Translations under genes and position numbers: made by a program
Part shown: positions 13,701 through 28,700 of the stretch, piece after piece
How the letters are laid out: every line of letters starts with the position of its first letter
How positions within the stretch are numbered: the stretch's first letter is position 1
The notes under the pieces: model-generated
Told to the model about the DNA's origin: nothing
What the model saw: the letters and a program-made list of their open reading frames with translations, nothing else
Databases searched by the model: none
Source: Mimachlamys varia
Taxonomy: Eukaryota; Mollusca; Bivalvia; Pectinida; Pectinidae
Reading direction: 5' to 3'
Assembly: GCA_947623455.1 (NCBI GenBank)
Contig: OX392530.1
Coordinates: forward strand, 4,191,501 to 4,255,500
DNA: 64,000 nucleotides

Positions 13701-16700
13701 TGAAAGTATAAGTACCCCTAGCTACTGTGTATTTGTGACTTGCCTAGCTAGTTACAAGGGTATTACAACTGTGGAACCTCATTTTAAATCATTGAATTTA
13801 TAAAGTGTATAAGTAGATAAGATCTGGTTTAAACAGGTGTCTAGGTAACAGATTCCATAGCATTGTCTGGAGTACAGAGTACAGCACGTTTTTTCCCCAA
13901 TATGGGACCTAGTATATTGTATCTATGGATATAATAAAATATGATTTCAATGTTTCTCTTAATTTCCAGAACATACCATGTTAGTGACACGCCAACAACA
14001 GTACAAGCAGGCAGCACTACACGCAAAAAATAGTGGAGACATGACGAATGCCGCCAAATACATTAAAATAGCTAAGGTATGTACAAAATATATAGCTGAG
14101 ACATGGCAAATGTAGGCAAGTACATACGTACCCACCGTCCAGGTGTGTGTACTACAGCTGAGATTTGATCAGTTGAGTGAAATATATAGACTGACATCTG
14201 GTTAACATGCATGTAACACTTAGAACAAAATGAGTTTTTCCAAAGATTGTCAGGTAGTCTAGTACCTTGGCTACAGTATATATATACTGATAACAAGCCT
14301 TATAAAAGTAAGGTTTCTGTTTTCGCTAATATGACCTAAAAAATATCGACAAATAAGGATTGAAAAATCAAGTAACCAACTATGTTGATGCATACAACTG
14401 AATATGAGTCAAATATGGCAAAGGTATGTAGTTATTATGATATAAAAGGGGAAGAAAAAAATCTTACTTTGAAATTGACCAGACGGGTGTAAATAGATGA
14501 AATTGTCTTGTTATTTTTTTCAGCAATTTGAACATGTGATAACAGCTTTAGATGAAGGGAAGTCTATAGATCTGTCACGAATGCCTCCTCCTCCCCCTGG
14601 GTATGGTGGTAAGTGTCTCCTCCTCCTCCCCCCTCTGGGTATGGTGGTAAGTACCCCCCCCCCCCCTTTGGGTATGGTGGTAAGTATCTCCTCCTCCTCC
14701 TCCTCCTCCTCCTCCCCCCTCTGGGAATGGTGGTAAGTACCCCCCCCCCCCCTCTGGGTATGGTAGTAAGTATCTTCTCCTCCTCCCCCTAGGTTTGGGC
14801 TTAAGTACCCCCCCCCCCCATCTGGGTATGGTGGTAAGTACACCCCCCCCTCTGGGTATGGTGGTAATTACCCCCCCCTCTGGGTATGGTGGTAAGTACC
14901 CCCCCCCCCCCCCTCTGGGTATGGTGGTAAGTACTCCCCCCTCTGGGTATGGTGGTAAGTACACCCCCCTCTGGGTATGGTGGTAAGTACTCCCCCCTCT
15001 GGGTATGGTGGTAAGTACCCCCCCCCCCTCTGGGTATGGTGGTAAGTACACCCCCCCTCTGGGTATGGTGGTAAGTACCCCCCCCCCCTCTGGGCATGGT
15101 GGTAAGTATCCCCCTGCCCCTAGGTATGGTGGTAAGTACCCCCCCCCCTCCCCCTGGGTATGGTGGTAAGTACCCCCTGCCCCTAGGTATGGTGGTAAGT
15201 ACCCCCCCCTCCCCCTGGGTATGGTGGTAAGTACCCCCCTCCCCCTGGGTATGGTGGTAAGTACCTCCTCCTCCCCCTGGGTATGGTGGTAAGTACCCCC
15301 CTGCCCCTAGGTATGGTGGTAAGTACCCCCCCCTCCCCCTGGGTATGGTGGTAAGTACCCCCCCCTCCCCCTGGGCATGGTGGTAAGTACCCCCCTCCCC
15401 CTGGGTATGGTGGTAAGTACCCCCCCTCCCCCTGGGCATGGTGGTAAGTACCCCCCCCCCTCCCCCTGGGTATGGTGGTAAGTACCCCCCCCCCCCCCTC
15501 CCCCTGGGTATGGTGGTAAGTACCCCCCCCCCCCTCTGGGTATTGTGGTAAGTATCCCCCCCTTCTGGGTATGGTGGTTAGCACAGCCGCCTCCTTTCAC
15601 TGTGGATATTGTGGTAATATACCTTCTCCCCATGGGGGTAAGTAAACCTCCTCATCCTCTCCCTTGCCGCTTGATATGGTTATTAATACAACCCCCTATC
15701 CCCTCCCAGGTCAGGAACACCCTCATAATTATGAAAAGCATTTTATACATTATGTTCAACCTATGACTGGCTATGTCAGTAACTTATACATTGTATCAAC
15801 TTGATTATCTTTCCTCATACATACATGTACTGAATGTGTGTTTGTTGCTACCAGAAATATCTAACTGTAACTACTATATTTAATGCTTGGTATTATTTCT
15901 GTACTACAGGATCAGAAGCACCTGCTAAATTAGTTAGTCAACCTCCACCACAGGTCAAAGTTCAAAGGTCAGAAGCACAAGCTGCTGGCGAGATTGCCGA
16001 GGAGAACATCCCTGAAGTATCTGAAGCAGGTACCATACTTACCTGTCTATATATATATCCGTCTATAAAATCGAACATGTCGTGATTAATTAGTTTTTTA
16101 ACGATTTTTTGTACTTATTAATAAATTTTGTTTTTAATGCTTGTACAGGTCACTGAGGTAATAATGGATATTTCTAAAAAAAAGTCATGATACCTTCTGA
16201 TTACCGAGATTAATTCCCATTTGTGACCTGTACTACTCGCAGCAATGTTTTAATAAAACGCATCGTATCACTTGTTGGCAGCTGGAAAATGTTGAATTCT
16301 CAGTCATGCACACAATTAGCTCTCAAGGAATTAGTCTCAATGCTGTGAAAATAACGACGTTAATGTCTGTGAACCATTACATGAAATAGTAACATAATGT
16401 GTTCAAGTTTACCTATTTATTACTCACAGTAGTAGCACCTCCTCTACAAAATACCATTTTGTTAATTATGTGCAGTGGCAAGCCTAGTTAGGACACCCGG
16501 TACCCCAGTCTCCAGACTGGAGTTGTGGTGCAGAAGGAGTTAACTTACTGTGAATCTGTATGTACAAGATGTAAAAAATCGAATTTCCTCGGTTAACTGG
16601 TGATTAATGAAGATGTACCCGTTCACCCCTGAAGACACAATGAACTTGTCCAAATTCAGAGGTTAGACTAGTTTATTGTGAAATTTCGGGTATGAATAAG

Positions 16701-19700
16701 TTAACATTCTAGTTACATCTGAGGACAATTGTGTGTTGTAGAAGCCAAGAGTTTATTTAAGGCCCCGGAAGCTCCTTCGTCTGTGATGGATGCTCTACAA
16801 CAGAGGCTGGAAAAGTACAAGTCAGCTGAAGCTGCAGCCAAGGAAGCTGGGGACGGCTCTAAAGCTAGGAGACATGGGCGAATAGTTAAGGTACAGCATA
16901 TCATAATTTAGTGAAATATCTTAATAATATTATAAAAAAATATAGTGTCATGTGGTATTGAAGCATATAATGTATACTGCTTTTTATTCAATATTTAATT
17001 TAATTCTCTTATTCCATTTGGACCATGTCACTAGTATTATAGCAAAAATAGACTTAGTCTACCGTTTTCATCTATCAAGAAGCAGTTATTAATTGACTCA
17101 ATGTTTGCTCTTTCAATGATTGCAAATCCTAATTAACCATGATTAGGAACCCATAACACAGGTGCCAAATATATGGTTTTTTAAATTGAAAAAATGGCTC
17201 CATTTTCAACATTAACATTTGTCTCCAGATTAAATTAGCGTCGAACAAGTGGAATGCCTTAAATTTTTAAGTTAACTTAATTGTTATTTGTCTGACAGTA
17301 CAAGTTGAATTTCATTAGCACTGAATAAAACCTCTGATAACATAGTGATGTTTTTTATTCTGATGGAAGCTGATTGCAACAATCTGCCTGTTAGATTCAG
17401 TATTTGCAAAGTTATTTGAGTTATTTGTAGATTGCATAATCAATGTCACTCTTTTATGCTCAGCAATATCAAGATGCAATCAAGGCGACGAAAGCAGGCA
17501 GGACTGTGAACTATGATGAACTACCTACACCTCCAGGTATGTCATTCACCTCTCACATCCCTCGGGGACCACTGATCTTTGTATCGTTATACCAATGTCT
17601 TACTGATAGGAAGGAAATTGTAAACATGCAGATTCAAATTTATCAGCTGCGATCTGTTCATACGTCGGCGATTTTTTCCAACTACTTCATCTTCGTAACT
17701 ACTGAATTGAATTGAATTAAGATTTGACTGGAAGTAATTAAGGTGTAGGGAATTGATAAATGTACATTCAAATGTTTGGGGCCAATCCCCCTGGGGGCTG
17801 AGGGGCAGTACCAACTTGACTATAGATATAACTATATGAACCACTTCTTGTCCAGAACTTCGCTTCGGATTTCTTTCATATTTGGATTGAAATATATATA
17901 CATGTGAGGTTGAGATTCAACATTGTACAAATTAAGGGGCTGCCCCCTCCCCCTCCGGATCCCCCAAGGATCTTGGGTGTGTGACAAAAAATATATGCTT
18001 CATAACTGCTAGATATCAAGGTGCATGCTATAGGCCCTTTGTGCTTTTTTTTCGTGATAATTTCTTGAAGTTTTAAAGAATTAATTGATGATTTTGAATA
18101 TATAAGGTAAAATTCTTTCAGTGTGTATGTGGTAAAATTTTGGTTTAATATAATTGTAGGATATGCACCTATACCTGTTGGGAACACTGGACGTCAAAGT
18201 TCACCAGCCCCTCCCCCAGTGGCTGCTGCTGCTGCTGCGAATCAGAGACTCCAGCCATCTAGTGGTGCAGGCGGTCAAGGTTCCTCACCACAGAAACAGA
18301 GAACACCTTCTCCTAACAGGACACCACAACCGGCGGCCAAACCAGTACAAAGGGCCTGTAAGTTTATAATGGTTAAGTCACACCAAACAGAAACACGTAC
18401 ACCAAACCTGTACAAAGGGCCTGTATGTTTATAATAGCTAAGTCACACCAAATAGAAACATGTACACCACAACCAGCAGCCAAACCTGTACAAAGGGCCT
18501 GTATGTTATACAATAGCTAAGTCACACCAAATAGAAACATGTACACCACAACCGGCGGCCAAACCAGTACAAAGGGCCTGTATGTTTATAAAATCTAAGT
18601 CACGCCAAACAGAAACACATATAATCCAGCAGCTAAAGGTTTATAATAGCTAACTCACACCAAACAGAAACACGTACACCACAACCGGCGGCCAAACCAG
18701 TACAAAGGGCCTGTATGTTTATAAAATCTAAGTCACGCCAAACAGAAACACATATAATCCAGCAGCTAAAGGTTTATAATAGCTAACTCACACCAAACAG
18801 AAACACGTACACCACAACCGGCGGCCAAACCAGTACAAAGGGCCTGTATGTTTATAAAATCTAAGTCACGCCAAACAGAAACACATATAATCCAGCAGCT
18901 AAAGGTTTATAATAGCTAACTCACACCAAACAGAAACACGTACACCACAACCGGCGGCCAAACCAGTACAAAGGGCCTGTATGTTTATAAAATCTAAGTC
19001 ACGCCAAACAGAAACACATATAATCCAGCAGCTAAAGGTTTATAATAGCTAACTCACACCAAACAGAAACACGTACACCACAACCGGCGGCCAAACCAGT
19101 ACAAAGGGCCTGTAAGTTTATTAAAGCTAAGTCACGCCAAACAGAAACATATGTACATCACAACCGGCGGCCAAACCTGTACAAAGGGCCTTTATGTTTA
19201 TAAAAGCTAAGTCACACCAAACAGAAACACCTAGATCAAAACCAACAATCAAACCAGTACAAAGGGCCTGTATGTTTATAATACCTGGTAGCTAAGTCAC
19301 ACCAAACAGAAACACGTAGATCAAAACCAACAGTCAAACCAGTACAAAGGGCCTGTATGTTTATAATACCTGGTAGCTAAGTCACACCAAACAGAAACAC
19401 GAAGATCAAAACCGGCAGCCAAACCTGTACAAAGGGCCTGTATGTTTATAAAAATAAGTCACACCAAACAGAAACACGTAGATCAAAACCAACAGTCAAA
19501 CCAGTACAAAAGGCCTGTATGTTTATAAAAGCTAAGTCATATCAAACAGGAACATGTAGATCAAAACCAACAGCCAAACCAATACAAAAGTAAAATATCC
19601 TCAAAAGAAAAAAGCAAAGAACTCATGATTTTCATTTCAACATTTTTTTTTTGAATAAGTTAACGGTCCTGTCTTGTTTAATTTGTAGCCGTAAAGAAGT

Positions 19701-22700
19701 CACCTTCATCACGAGCGGAGCAGCAGGCGTATCTGTTACGAGAGCGGATGAACGAGTACAGACAGGCTGCTGTGAAGGCCAAGAAAGCCAACGATCTAGA
19801 GCTGGCCAAGAAATACATGAGAATAGCTAAGGTCGGTACACACTACTGTTAAAGCGGAAGTTTTCTATTAAGACATGTAATTCAGCATTTATTCCAAATA
19901 CCCTAAAATGATATATTTTTGTGTTCTATCGTTTCCTATTGTGTTTTACTTCCTTAGTAGTCCAACTTCTTCAATATTCACACCTTCAATCCCACCCCTG
20001 CATGACCTGTAGCAAAGGGGAGAAAATATAAAACTGAAAATAGGTTTAAAGTATTAGTCATTTTTTTTCTCTAGAATCGATGTATTGAATGAAAATATCC
20101 CTATAGATTGTAAAGGTCATTAATCAGGGGCTTTAATACCTTGTAGATTTCTATCCCCATGTTATTGGTTCCACTCATGTAAAGTTTACAGAATTAATTA
20201 AATGTTTGGATATGTATTTTGTTCATTAACTTCAGGAAATATATAGTGCATACCTGATTCTTTCATCTGTGCTGTTTCTATGATTAAGTTTGATCATTCC
20301 CACAGGGATTTGAACCAATGATAGACGCCGCAGATAGTGGTCTGCCAGTGGACATGACTCAGGTAAGGTTCACCTCAAGGCAAGCTTGTATTACCAATTT
20401 ATGTTATTATAATATATAATTCAGTTTATCAGTCTTTAAAGCAATTTTCCAATGACTTCACAGCATCTGTTCAAGGGTTTATCAAGGTCAAGATAAAGTA
20501 TATTATATTTCAGGGTTAAGGCAGGTTAAATGTTCATGATCAGATAAAGTTTATTAAAATGTTCTAAAGTTTATCAAAGTCAAGTCAAAACATCTGTTAC
20601 AGGGTTTATGAAATTTGAGACAAATATTTATTTGGAGGTTTTGAAAGTTAAGACAATGTATCTGTTTGGGGTTGATCAAGTTTAAGACGAAGTATTTGTT
20701 CCTGTGTTTATCAAACTTAAGACAAAACATTTTTTGAGGGTTTATCAAATTTAAAAGACAACTTAATTGTGAACTATCTGTTCAATTGTTCATTAAATTT
20801 AAGACAAAATCTCTTAAGCCAAAGGATCTGTTTTAGAGTTTAACAAATTTAAGACAAAAAAATCTTCAGATTCCCCCAGTTGAGATTATCCGTAGCAATT
20901 TTTGTAGTAGTCTGTATTTATTATTTCCTCGTGTCCTGTTATTGACAGATGCCCCCTTCCCTGACCGAAGATGATGAGCGGTCGTTTGTGTTGGTCAATG
21001 CTGATGAATGTGAAGTCAAAGGAGACAGAAATGAAATTTTCAAAAAACTTGAGCAGGATCTCATCAACCAAATAAGAGTAAGTAGAGTGGCTGGCTATAG
21101 GTCAATAATGTCAAACTGCCCGATGTTAGAGGAGAATTCACGACTAAGATAATTAATGAGATATAACTCTACCGTGGAGCCAGTGAAATGAATATTTGCG
21201 ACAGGATAATCATGATATAACTGACTGTAAAATAGAGAATTCTAAGTACAGTTAGGTTATCCCCATTCAAATTCATATCAACCGAAATCTCTGAAAGAAA
21301 CAACAATTTTAAGATCATTTTGATTATTTTCTTCAAATTCCGGGTCTCTCACCCGTGAATTGGTGACACCTGAAATATATTCAAATTGAGGCAGATTTGC
21401 GAAATGTCAATTTCAAAGAGTTTTATGTGCATATGGCCCATGGCCCCTATCCTCCTCAACCCCTGACTCTAGTTGTAGCTTGACAAAGAGCCCCGCCAGT
21501 CTGATTTGAAATGTTGGGACATCTCAATAATTATGTTCATTGTTAACATAAAGTAAAATCTGCCTCATGTTGAAATAATTCTATTACAGATGAGTGCTAA
21601 CAATCATCAGCACTTCACAAAACTTGGGGATGTGTTAAACGCTGCAAAGTAAGTATACATGTACTGTATCAGTATCCTACTGAGTAAGCTATTTAAGCAT
21701 TGATGACAACTTTTTTTAGTTTCATTTGGGTATGAAAAAAAAAATTGTTTTCAAACTTCATGAATCCGCGTAGCGGATTCTTACAAAAGTTTGCAAGCAA
21801 AATGTTTTTTCATAACCCTATGAAACTAAAACATGATAACATCAATGCTTATAATTAATTTTTGAAACTTATTTTTCAAATTTGAAACATGTTTATGTAC
21901 AATTTGACTGATCTAACAACGGATTCTTTTTTACAAATCAATACGCAATGTCAATTGCCGCATTGTGACATCACATTTTTTGCACCATTTTTGGATTTTT
22001 TTTATAGAGGTATGAAAAGAAAATCTCAACCAATCAGAAAGCCGCATTCTGCATACAATCAATGGAAAATTAATTATAGTCATATTGATTAAATTGATAG
22101 AAAATTAAGTTGTGATACTATTTCTGATTTGTTTGTAAGGGTAAAATGTTCATCAATTTTTCAGAGAAATGAAATGTGATGAGGCTAACCTTTAGACTTA
22201 TGGACAATTTTGTGAATTATTTACGTCAGATGTTTCAATTTTATAACAAACCTAATTTTTATGATGATTTAGATCCCGAAGTAAGAAGCTGCTCATAGTG
22301 TTATCATTTAGATAAAAACTATGCTTATTGCCAAAGTTTGATGTCAAATTGTGATCCGCTACTCATGGTTTTAAATGTTTTTGTTTTGTTTTTTCCAGAT
22401 TCCAAAAGATGGAGCAGGGATGTAGGAAAGATTTAGAAGCATTAAAAAATGCCTTCAGACATCATGATCCTGTTCCCAAATTTCACTATGAAAACAGAAC
22501 TTTCTCCCTGGTGCAGTAAGTAGAATCTCAGGCTATTTTGATAACTTAAAACCCACAAATGAATTTGTTTGAAGCTGGAAGTATGGGTATTTATCTTGAA
22601 TATAGATTAGAGTAAGACAGTATGTAATGGTTAGTGTAGAGTAGACTATACATGTACATTCCGAAATTAGAAAGTCTGCTCTGATGTTCGTAGATGTTAT

Positions 22701-25700
22701 TTGACAAGTTATGTGTAACTTTCAGAGTTATGTCATACTATTAAACAAGCCATGATGATAATGAATCGAACATGCTATCAGTCATTGAGCTATGTCGTGT
22801 TGTATATAGATGATAATAATATTTGTCATAAGACTTGGAGCAACACTGTTAATTTGGTATAAGCCATAATGTCATTTGTTGTGAAGCTTTAAATTAAACA
22901 GGACACAATTTATTGTGTGATTAATTATGAAGTGTTTTGTGATCCTGGAATAATGGTAATAAATAATAATTATGTAGCTTGAATATTGCTGTTGTGAGAG
23001 AGTATCAAGTTTGTCAAACTAAATGACCTTGATCAACGGTTTTTATCACACGTGTCCAATGTGTGAAGTCTTGATTATCTTAAAGTGTAACACAAATCTA
23101 CAAGACAATCACAGGTTAAACATTAGTTAGAGGGTTAATTAAGATTATATCTATTTTAAGTGTAACACAGATCTAAGAGACAATCACAGGTAAAACATTA
23201 GTTAGAGGGTTAATTAAGATTATATCTATTTTTGGTGTAACACAGATCTACAAGACAATCACAGGTTAAACATTAGTTAGAGGGTTAATTAAGATTATAT
23301 CTTTTTTAGATGTAACACAGATCTAGGAGACAATGACCTTGAGTTGACCTTGGTGAGAGGAATACAGCTTCCTACAAGTAAGTATAAGGCTTAGCTGAAT
23401 CAGTGCTATTGGTTGTGTTGTAAAATACAGCACCACTGATGAGATGTTATAGTTAGTAATAAATTTCATATAAGTCTCAATCGGCACCACTACAATGTCA
23501 CAGTTATAAATTTCATGAACATCTCAATTCATTTTCAAATGACTTTCTCTTTAATTTCTTTTTTTTTATTACCAGCTACCAAAGTGCAGATATGATATTG
23601 ACTTCACAAACTTTATTTTTAGGTCATGCTGAAAAAGACTTGGACACCTATGTGAAGTATGAGTTTCCATACCCTACAGTAAGTTTCAAATGCTCAAATA
23701 ATATCAGAAATATTAATGTAATGATTCAGTGTTAATTTATTTCATAACTTATGAAATAAATTAACACTTCACAATAACCAATCTGATTAAAATCATATCT
23801 TGATCGCCGCGCCGTTCCGTAAACTTCTCTCTGCTGCGTTAAGATCTGAGATAATCCCATAGAGGGTCATGTCCCGATGACCTTTCGCATTAGCCAATTA
23901 AGTTACTACTGGCAGAATCTTGACAGTGAAATTTTGAGGCGACAAAGCTTGCATAAACACATTTTTCCGTTTAGTCATTTCGTCACCAAAAAGTTCGTGC
24001 GGAATAATGTGACGGAATAGCTTGCTGCAAGATGACAGGTCATTGGAAAATTATTTTAGTGTTAAGTAAAGAGGCGACAAAGGTCATCTGGACGTGACCT
24101 CTTATTGGATGTTGTCAGATCCTTGTAAAACGGAGTGAGAACAAGGATCTGTATTTTAATCAGATTGCACAATAACCGAATTAGCTTCTAAATTGAATAA
24201 TTAGCGATATGTTAAATTTATATCTTTAATCTAGAAAAATTTATTTTTGTAAATTCAGTATGATTTTTTTTTAAGATTGTCTTATTATTCCACATTAAAT
24301 ATCATTTCTATCAATGAATATTGCCTGGATTTTACATAATTTATCAATTCACTGCTATAGTTAGATGGGTTAACTTGAACTAGATGTTTATAGTGAATGT
24401 TACTAGGTCATTGGTACGTACAGTCGTACATAGAACACTTAACTTTGTTTACTTAGCAATTACACTATTCTTACACTTTTTGACACAGGCACAAGTCTGC
24501 TATCCTTATATATCCTAGCTGGTCTGTCATCCTATTGGCCTGTCACAAAAGTGTTGTTATCTCCCTTGTTTGTCGGATCATGGCTTCATTGGGATGTGTT
24601 TTTTCAAACAAATTTGTGCTGTGTAATCATGACGTCATAATGGGAATTATATCATCTGATTGTCAAATGGCACCAAATTATCCCAGAAACACATCCCGGA
24701 AGTCCATCTTGTATCCTCCATTGTGGCCTTTCAAGGGGAATAACAACACTTTTGGGAAAGATCTTTATATCCTAGCTGGCAACTGTTCAAACATCACCTG
24801 GGGGTTATTAGTCAGTCTCTGAAAAGCAGTTCTGGTTAATGAATTAAAAAGAATATCACATTAACATGTGACCAAATATTAAAGATAATTACGCAAGGTA
24901 CATGCATGTTTTACATTAAAATACAAGAATAATGAACAAATGTGTGGTGTGCATTTTCCACACATGTCTATGAAACAGAGAGTATAGTATATAACTGTTA
25001 AACATTTTGTGTACATACATGACTTGTCCATCACCTTTATATGGTGTTTTAGGATGATCAACAGACTGGGTGTTCCGACACAGTGAAAGGATCTGTTAAT
25101 CCAGGTTTGTGGCTGATGTTAGATTTATTACTGCATTAAATCAAGACTATCATACAGCAGTTACAACAACTTGTCTCTATATAGCTGTTTTTAATGAATT
25201 CTAAAAACTAGATATTTACAATTGAAAATCATTTAAATGAAATCAGAATAATTGATAGTAACAATAAACTTAGCTATATTATGTGAGGTAGAATTACCAG
25301 GTAATATGAATTTTAACTTTCAAGAAAGATCCATCTTTATAATTATTATATAATGGATTTTGTAATTGATAACCGGAATCGGAATGACAAAAAATCTGTA
25401 AATTGTCCATCAATAATCAATCATCAGCCCATTACTATGTTAAATTGACACAATAATCGTCTGAATTCAGAGTACAACGAACCATGGAAGCTACAGATCA
25501 GTAGAAAGTCGCGAGGATTTGGCCGAGTGGTGGAGAGAAAGGCAGTAAAGTTTGAAGTGTATCAGAAGAAGGGGTTCTTCAAGGGAGACAAGTTGATAGG
25601 GACATGTAATGTGAAACTGCTCCCCCTCGACTCGAAATGTACCTACCATGAAAGTCACGACCTGATGGACGGACGTAAAGCTGCTGGAGGCAAGCTGGAG

Positions 25701-28700
25701 GTAAAGATCCGAATCAGGGACCCGCTGAAGAGTAAGCAGGTGGAGGAAACGAAGGAGAAATGGCTGGTCATTGATCAGTTCCTTAGGACCCTTAACTCCG
25801 CATCAGGGGTAAGTAATACGACTGTAGAGGGCGCTTACTCCAGGCTGATGTTCCATCTGAGCTCTGTAAATTGTGTCATTTCATGTCTATATCTACAGTA
25901 AAACCTCATTATCTTGAACTCCTTTAACTTGAATTCCCTGTTAAATTTCAAATATTTTGTCTGTCCTGACCAAACTTCACAATAAACATTCGAGATCACA
26001 CACTTGGATAACTCAAAGTTTTCCCACGGCCCTAGCCCTACTGTCTTTGAGAAAACGAGGTTCAACTATACAATGTCATGGAATAAATTTTGACTGCTAG
26101 AGCTAGAAGGATATGCTGCCCATATCTCAAAACTTCAGATGCCTTCATCTGCTGTAGTCATTACTTCGTGATATTCACTCATGATTTCATATATGTTTCA
26201 CCACAAATATCTAGATTTACTGCAACATAAGCTATGAGCCAGAATATAAATCACTAATTGAAGCTTTACCTTGCTATGTAGCTGTAACTTGTATATACGT
26301 CTGCTCTAGAAAGCATGACTACCGTATCTAGTGTCTGTGATATGTGTTTTTTGTGTTGATATGTAGTCAGGGAGACAGGGGAAATCACAGGTGAGATGAG
26401 TGTTCTAGTTACCTGTACTAACAGTCTGTACTCATTCTTCTCTTGTTGTACCTAATGACAAACCAAATCAACATGACTTATCTTTTTGCACTTGATTTCT
26501 GAACTGCTGATCCACTAACTGTGATTAAGTTAATTACATGTAGTAGCACAAGGTCATGAGTTCAAGTTTTAGCTGTTTTGACCCAGATTCTAACCTTTTC
26601 TTGCCATTAATTGTGTTTTGGATGGAATGTTTGTTAGCCCACCGTCATGAGATGGTTGGCTATTCAAATTGCCTGTCGTCTGTCTGTCATCCATCGATAG
26701 CCCATCTTTAAACAGTTCTTGTGAACCCTATTTCTTGAGAAGTACTGAATAGATCCTTCTGTAACTTCATATCAGGTTCCCCTTGGTCCTTAGTTGTGCA
26801 TTGTCTACTAGTTTTTTATCTGATCCAAAAAATAATACGGCCGATAGGCAGCCATCTTGAATTTTGCATTTATAGTTTGTGATTGCTACTTCTTGAAAAG
26901 GATTGGATTGATCCTTCTCAAATTTCATACGCAGGTTCCTCTTGGTTTCCATTTGTGCATTGTCTGGTTTTTCAGCTGATAGAAAAAACGATATGGCCGT
27001 CGGACTGCCATCTTGGATTTTGACAGTATAATTTTGTGATCACTATTGCTTTAGAAGTGCTGGATGGATCTTCCTCAAATTTCATATGCAGGTTCCCCTT
27101 TGTCCATAGTTGTGCATTGTCCAGTTTTTGAGCTGATCCAAAATTATACAATGGTAACCGGAACTTGACTCAGTTTCGTCAATGTTCCTTAACTTAAAAA
27201 TCTCCATAGGAATGCATCACAGAATTTATGGGGAAAATCTTAAGTTAATCAAGGAACTGTCCTTATTATATGAATTCTGTAATGCTTTCTTGTGGTGATT
27301 TTAAAGCTTAGAGATATCTTTAAGTTAAGGAACATTGATAAAACAGAGGCCTGTAACTCTCTACCTTACCTATTGAGCAGTACAGACCCTGGTAGACCTC
27401 TTGTTGTTTTATTGTGCTGCACCTTAAGTAATACTTACAAATCTATAAATTTTCTATACTTTTCTAGTACACAGCTTAGCAGTATTATATAATTTCATAA
27501 CGTGTCACCATTGGTTATATCACAATGATAAAAATGTAATAACGTCTTTCTTAATTGTATGACACAAAAACATGTACACTGCCATCCAAAAGTTTTGTTA
27601 CAAATGTTGTGTATATATTAAGCCATTAGCCAAAAAAAATATGAACACAACTGATGCAATTTCCTAAAGATACATTGTAGTCCACTTATCAGTGACAATT
27701 GGCATATTATTTAAAAAAAAAAAGTCCTGAAAGTTGCAGGGAAGGTCAAGAGAGGGGTCTTTTTTTGATAATGTTAAAAAATGAATAAAAATTGTTTTTC
27801 TTTCATTTGCGAAATTAAATGGAATTAATGCACTTTCAAAAATATAAGAAAGAAATATATTTTTGAACTGCATGACTGTATGTATTAAAAACGTGAAATT
27901 GCAGAAATATTGCATTTTGAGGGTTTTAATTGTATCAAAAACCATACTTTCAAAAAAAAAAGTTATGTAGTTGAAGAATAACACAACATCGTAAGCAGTT
28001 GATTATAACATAAAAATATTAAATAGTAAAACATACTTCAAATATGGGTTTTGCTCAATTTCAAAGCGTTTGCAGAAAAGATGTATCAGAACTTTTAGAT
28101 GGCAGCATATACATGTATACGAAACATCATATGATATTATAGGATTAACAACCTCATGTACAAAATAATATGATGTGTGACCGCGAAAAATTTAGGGCAC
28201 TTCACAATGGCGGCATTGACGACCGAATGGCAGCTAGATTTGATTCTATGTTTTTAGTGGCTTTAGGTTAAAATGGGACGAAACAAAGATACAGGCTCTT
28301 AAACTAAGTCATGGTGTGTTGTTCCTAGATGTGTAATTGTCAGTCGTAAAAGAAACAATCTGGCAAAATGTAACGTTCAGATCGTTTCCAACAGTAAAGA
28401 GAAACCCCGATTACGAGCACTGTGGATTGCATTCATATTTCTCAATACAAGATAAATTCAGTTCATCAGTGATCTTAGCTAATTTTACTAACACCCCTTT
28501 TGTTTTATTTGAAGTTGTGATCCCTCTTTCGACCAAAAAGCTTTACCTCGCTTACCGTCATTGAAAACTTCTATTTAGCCGCCATTTTGTTTTAAAAGTG
28601 TCCTAAATAAAGTCACGTGGTGATGAAAGTCACATGACTAAACCGACTGAAGGTTGTATCCCGGAAATGGCGTATTATCTGAAGATCACACATTAGAATA

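Noticed and set aside
14497..15766. Several ORFs on both strands rich in Pro/Gly/Tyr (YLPPYPEGG type)
   Set aside because: They are frame readings of the C-rich donor array; overlapping in several frames and broken by C-run length changes.
28273..28564. An intact THAP-domain gene
   Set aside because: Stops and frameshifts split the motifs; listed as a pseudogene fragment only.
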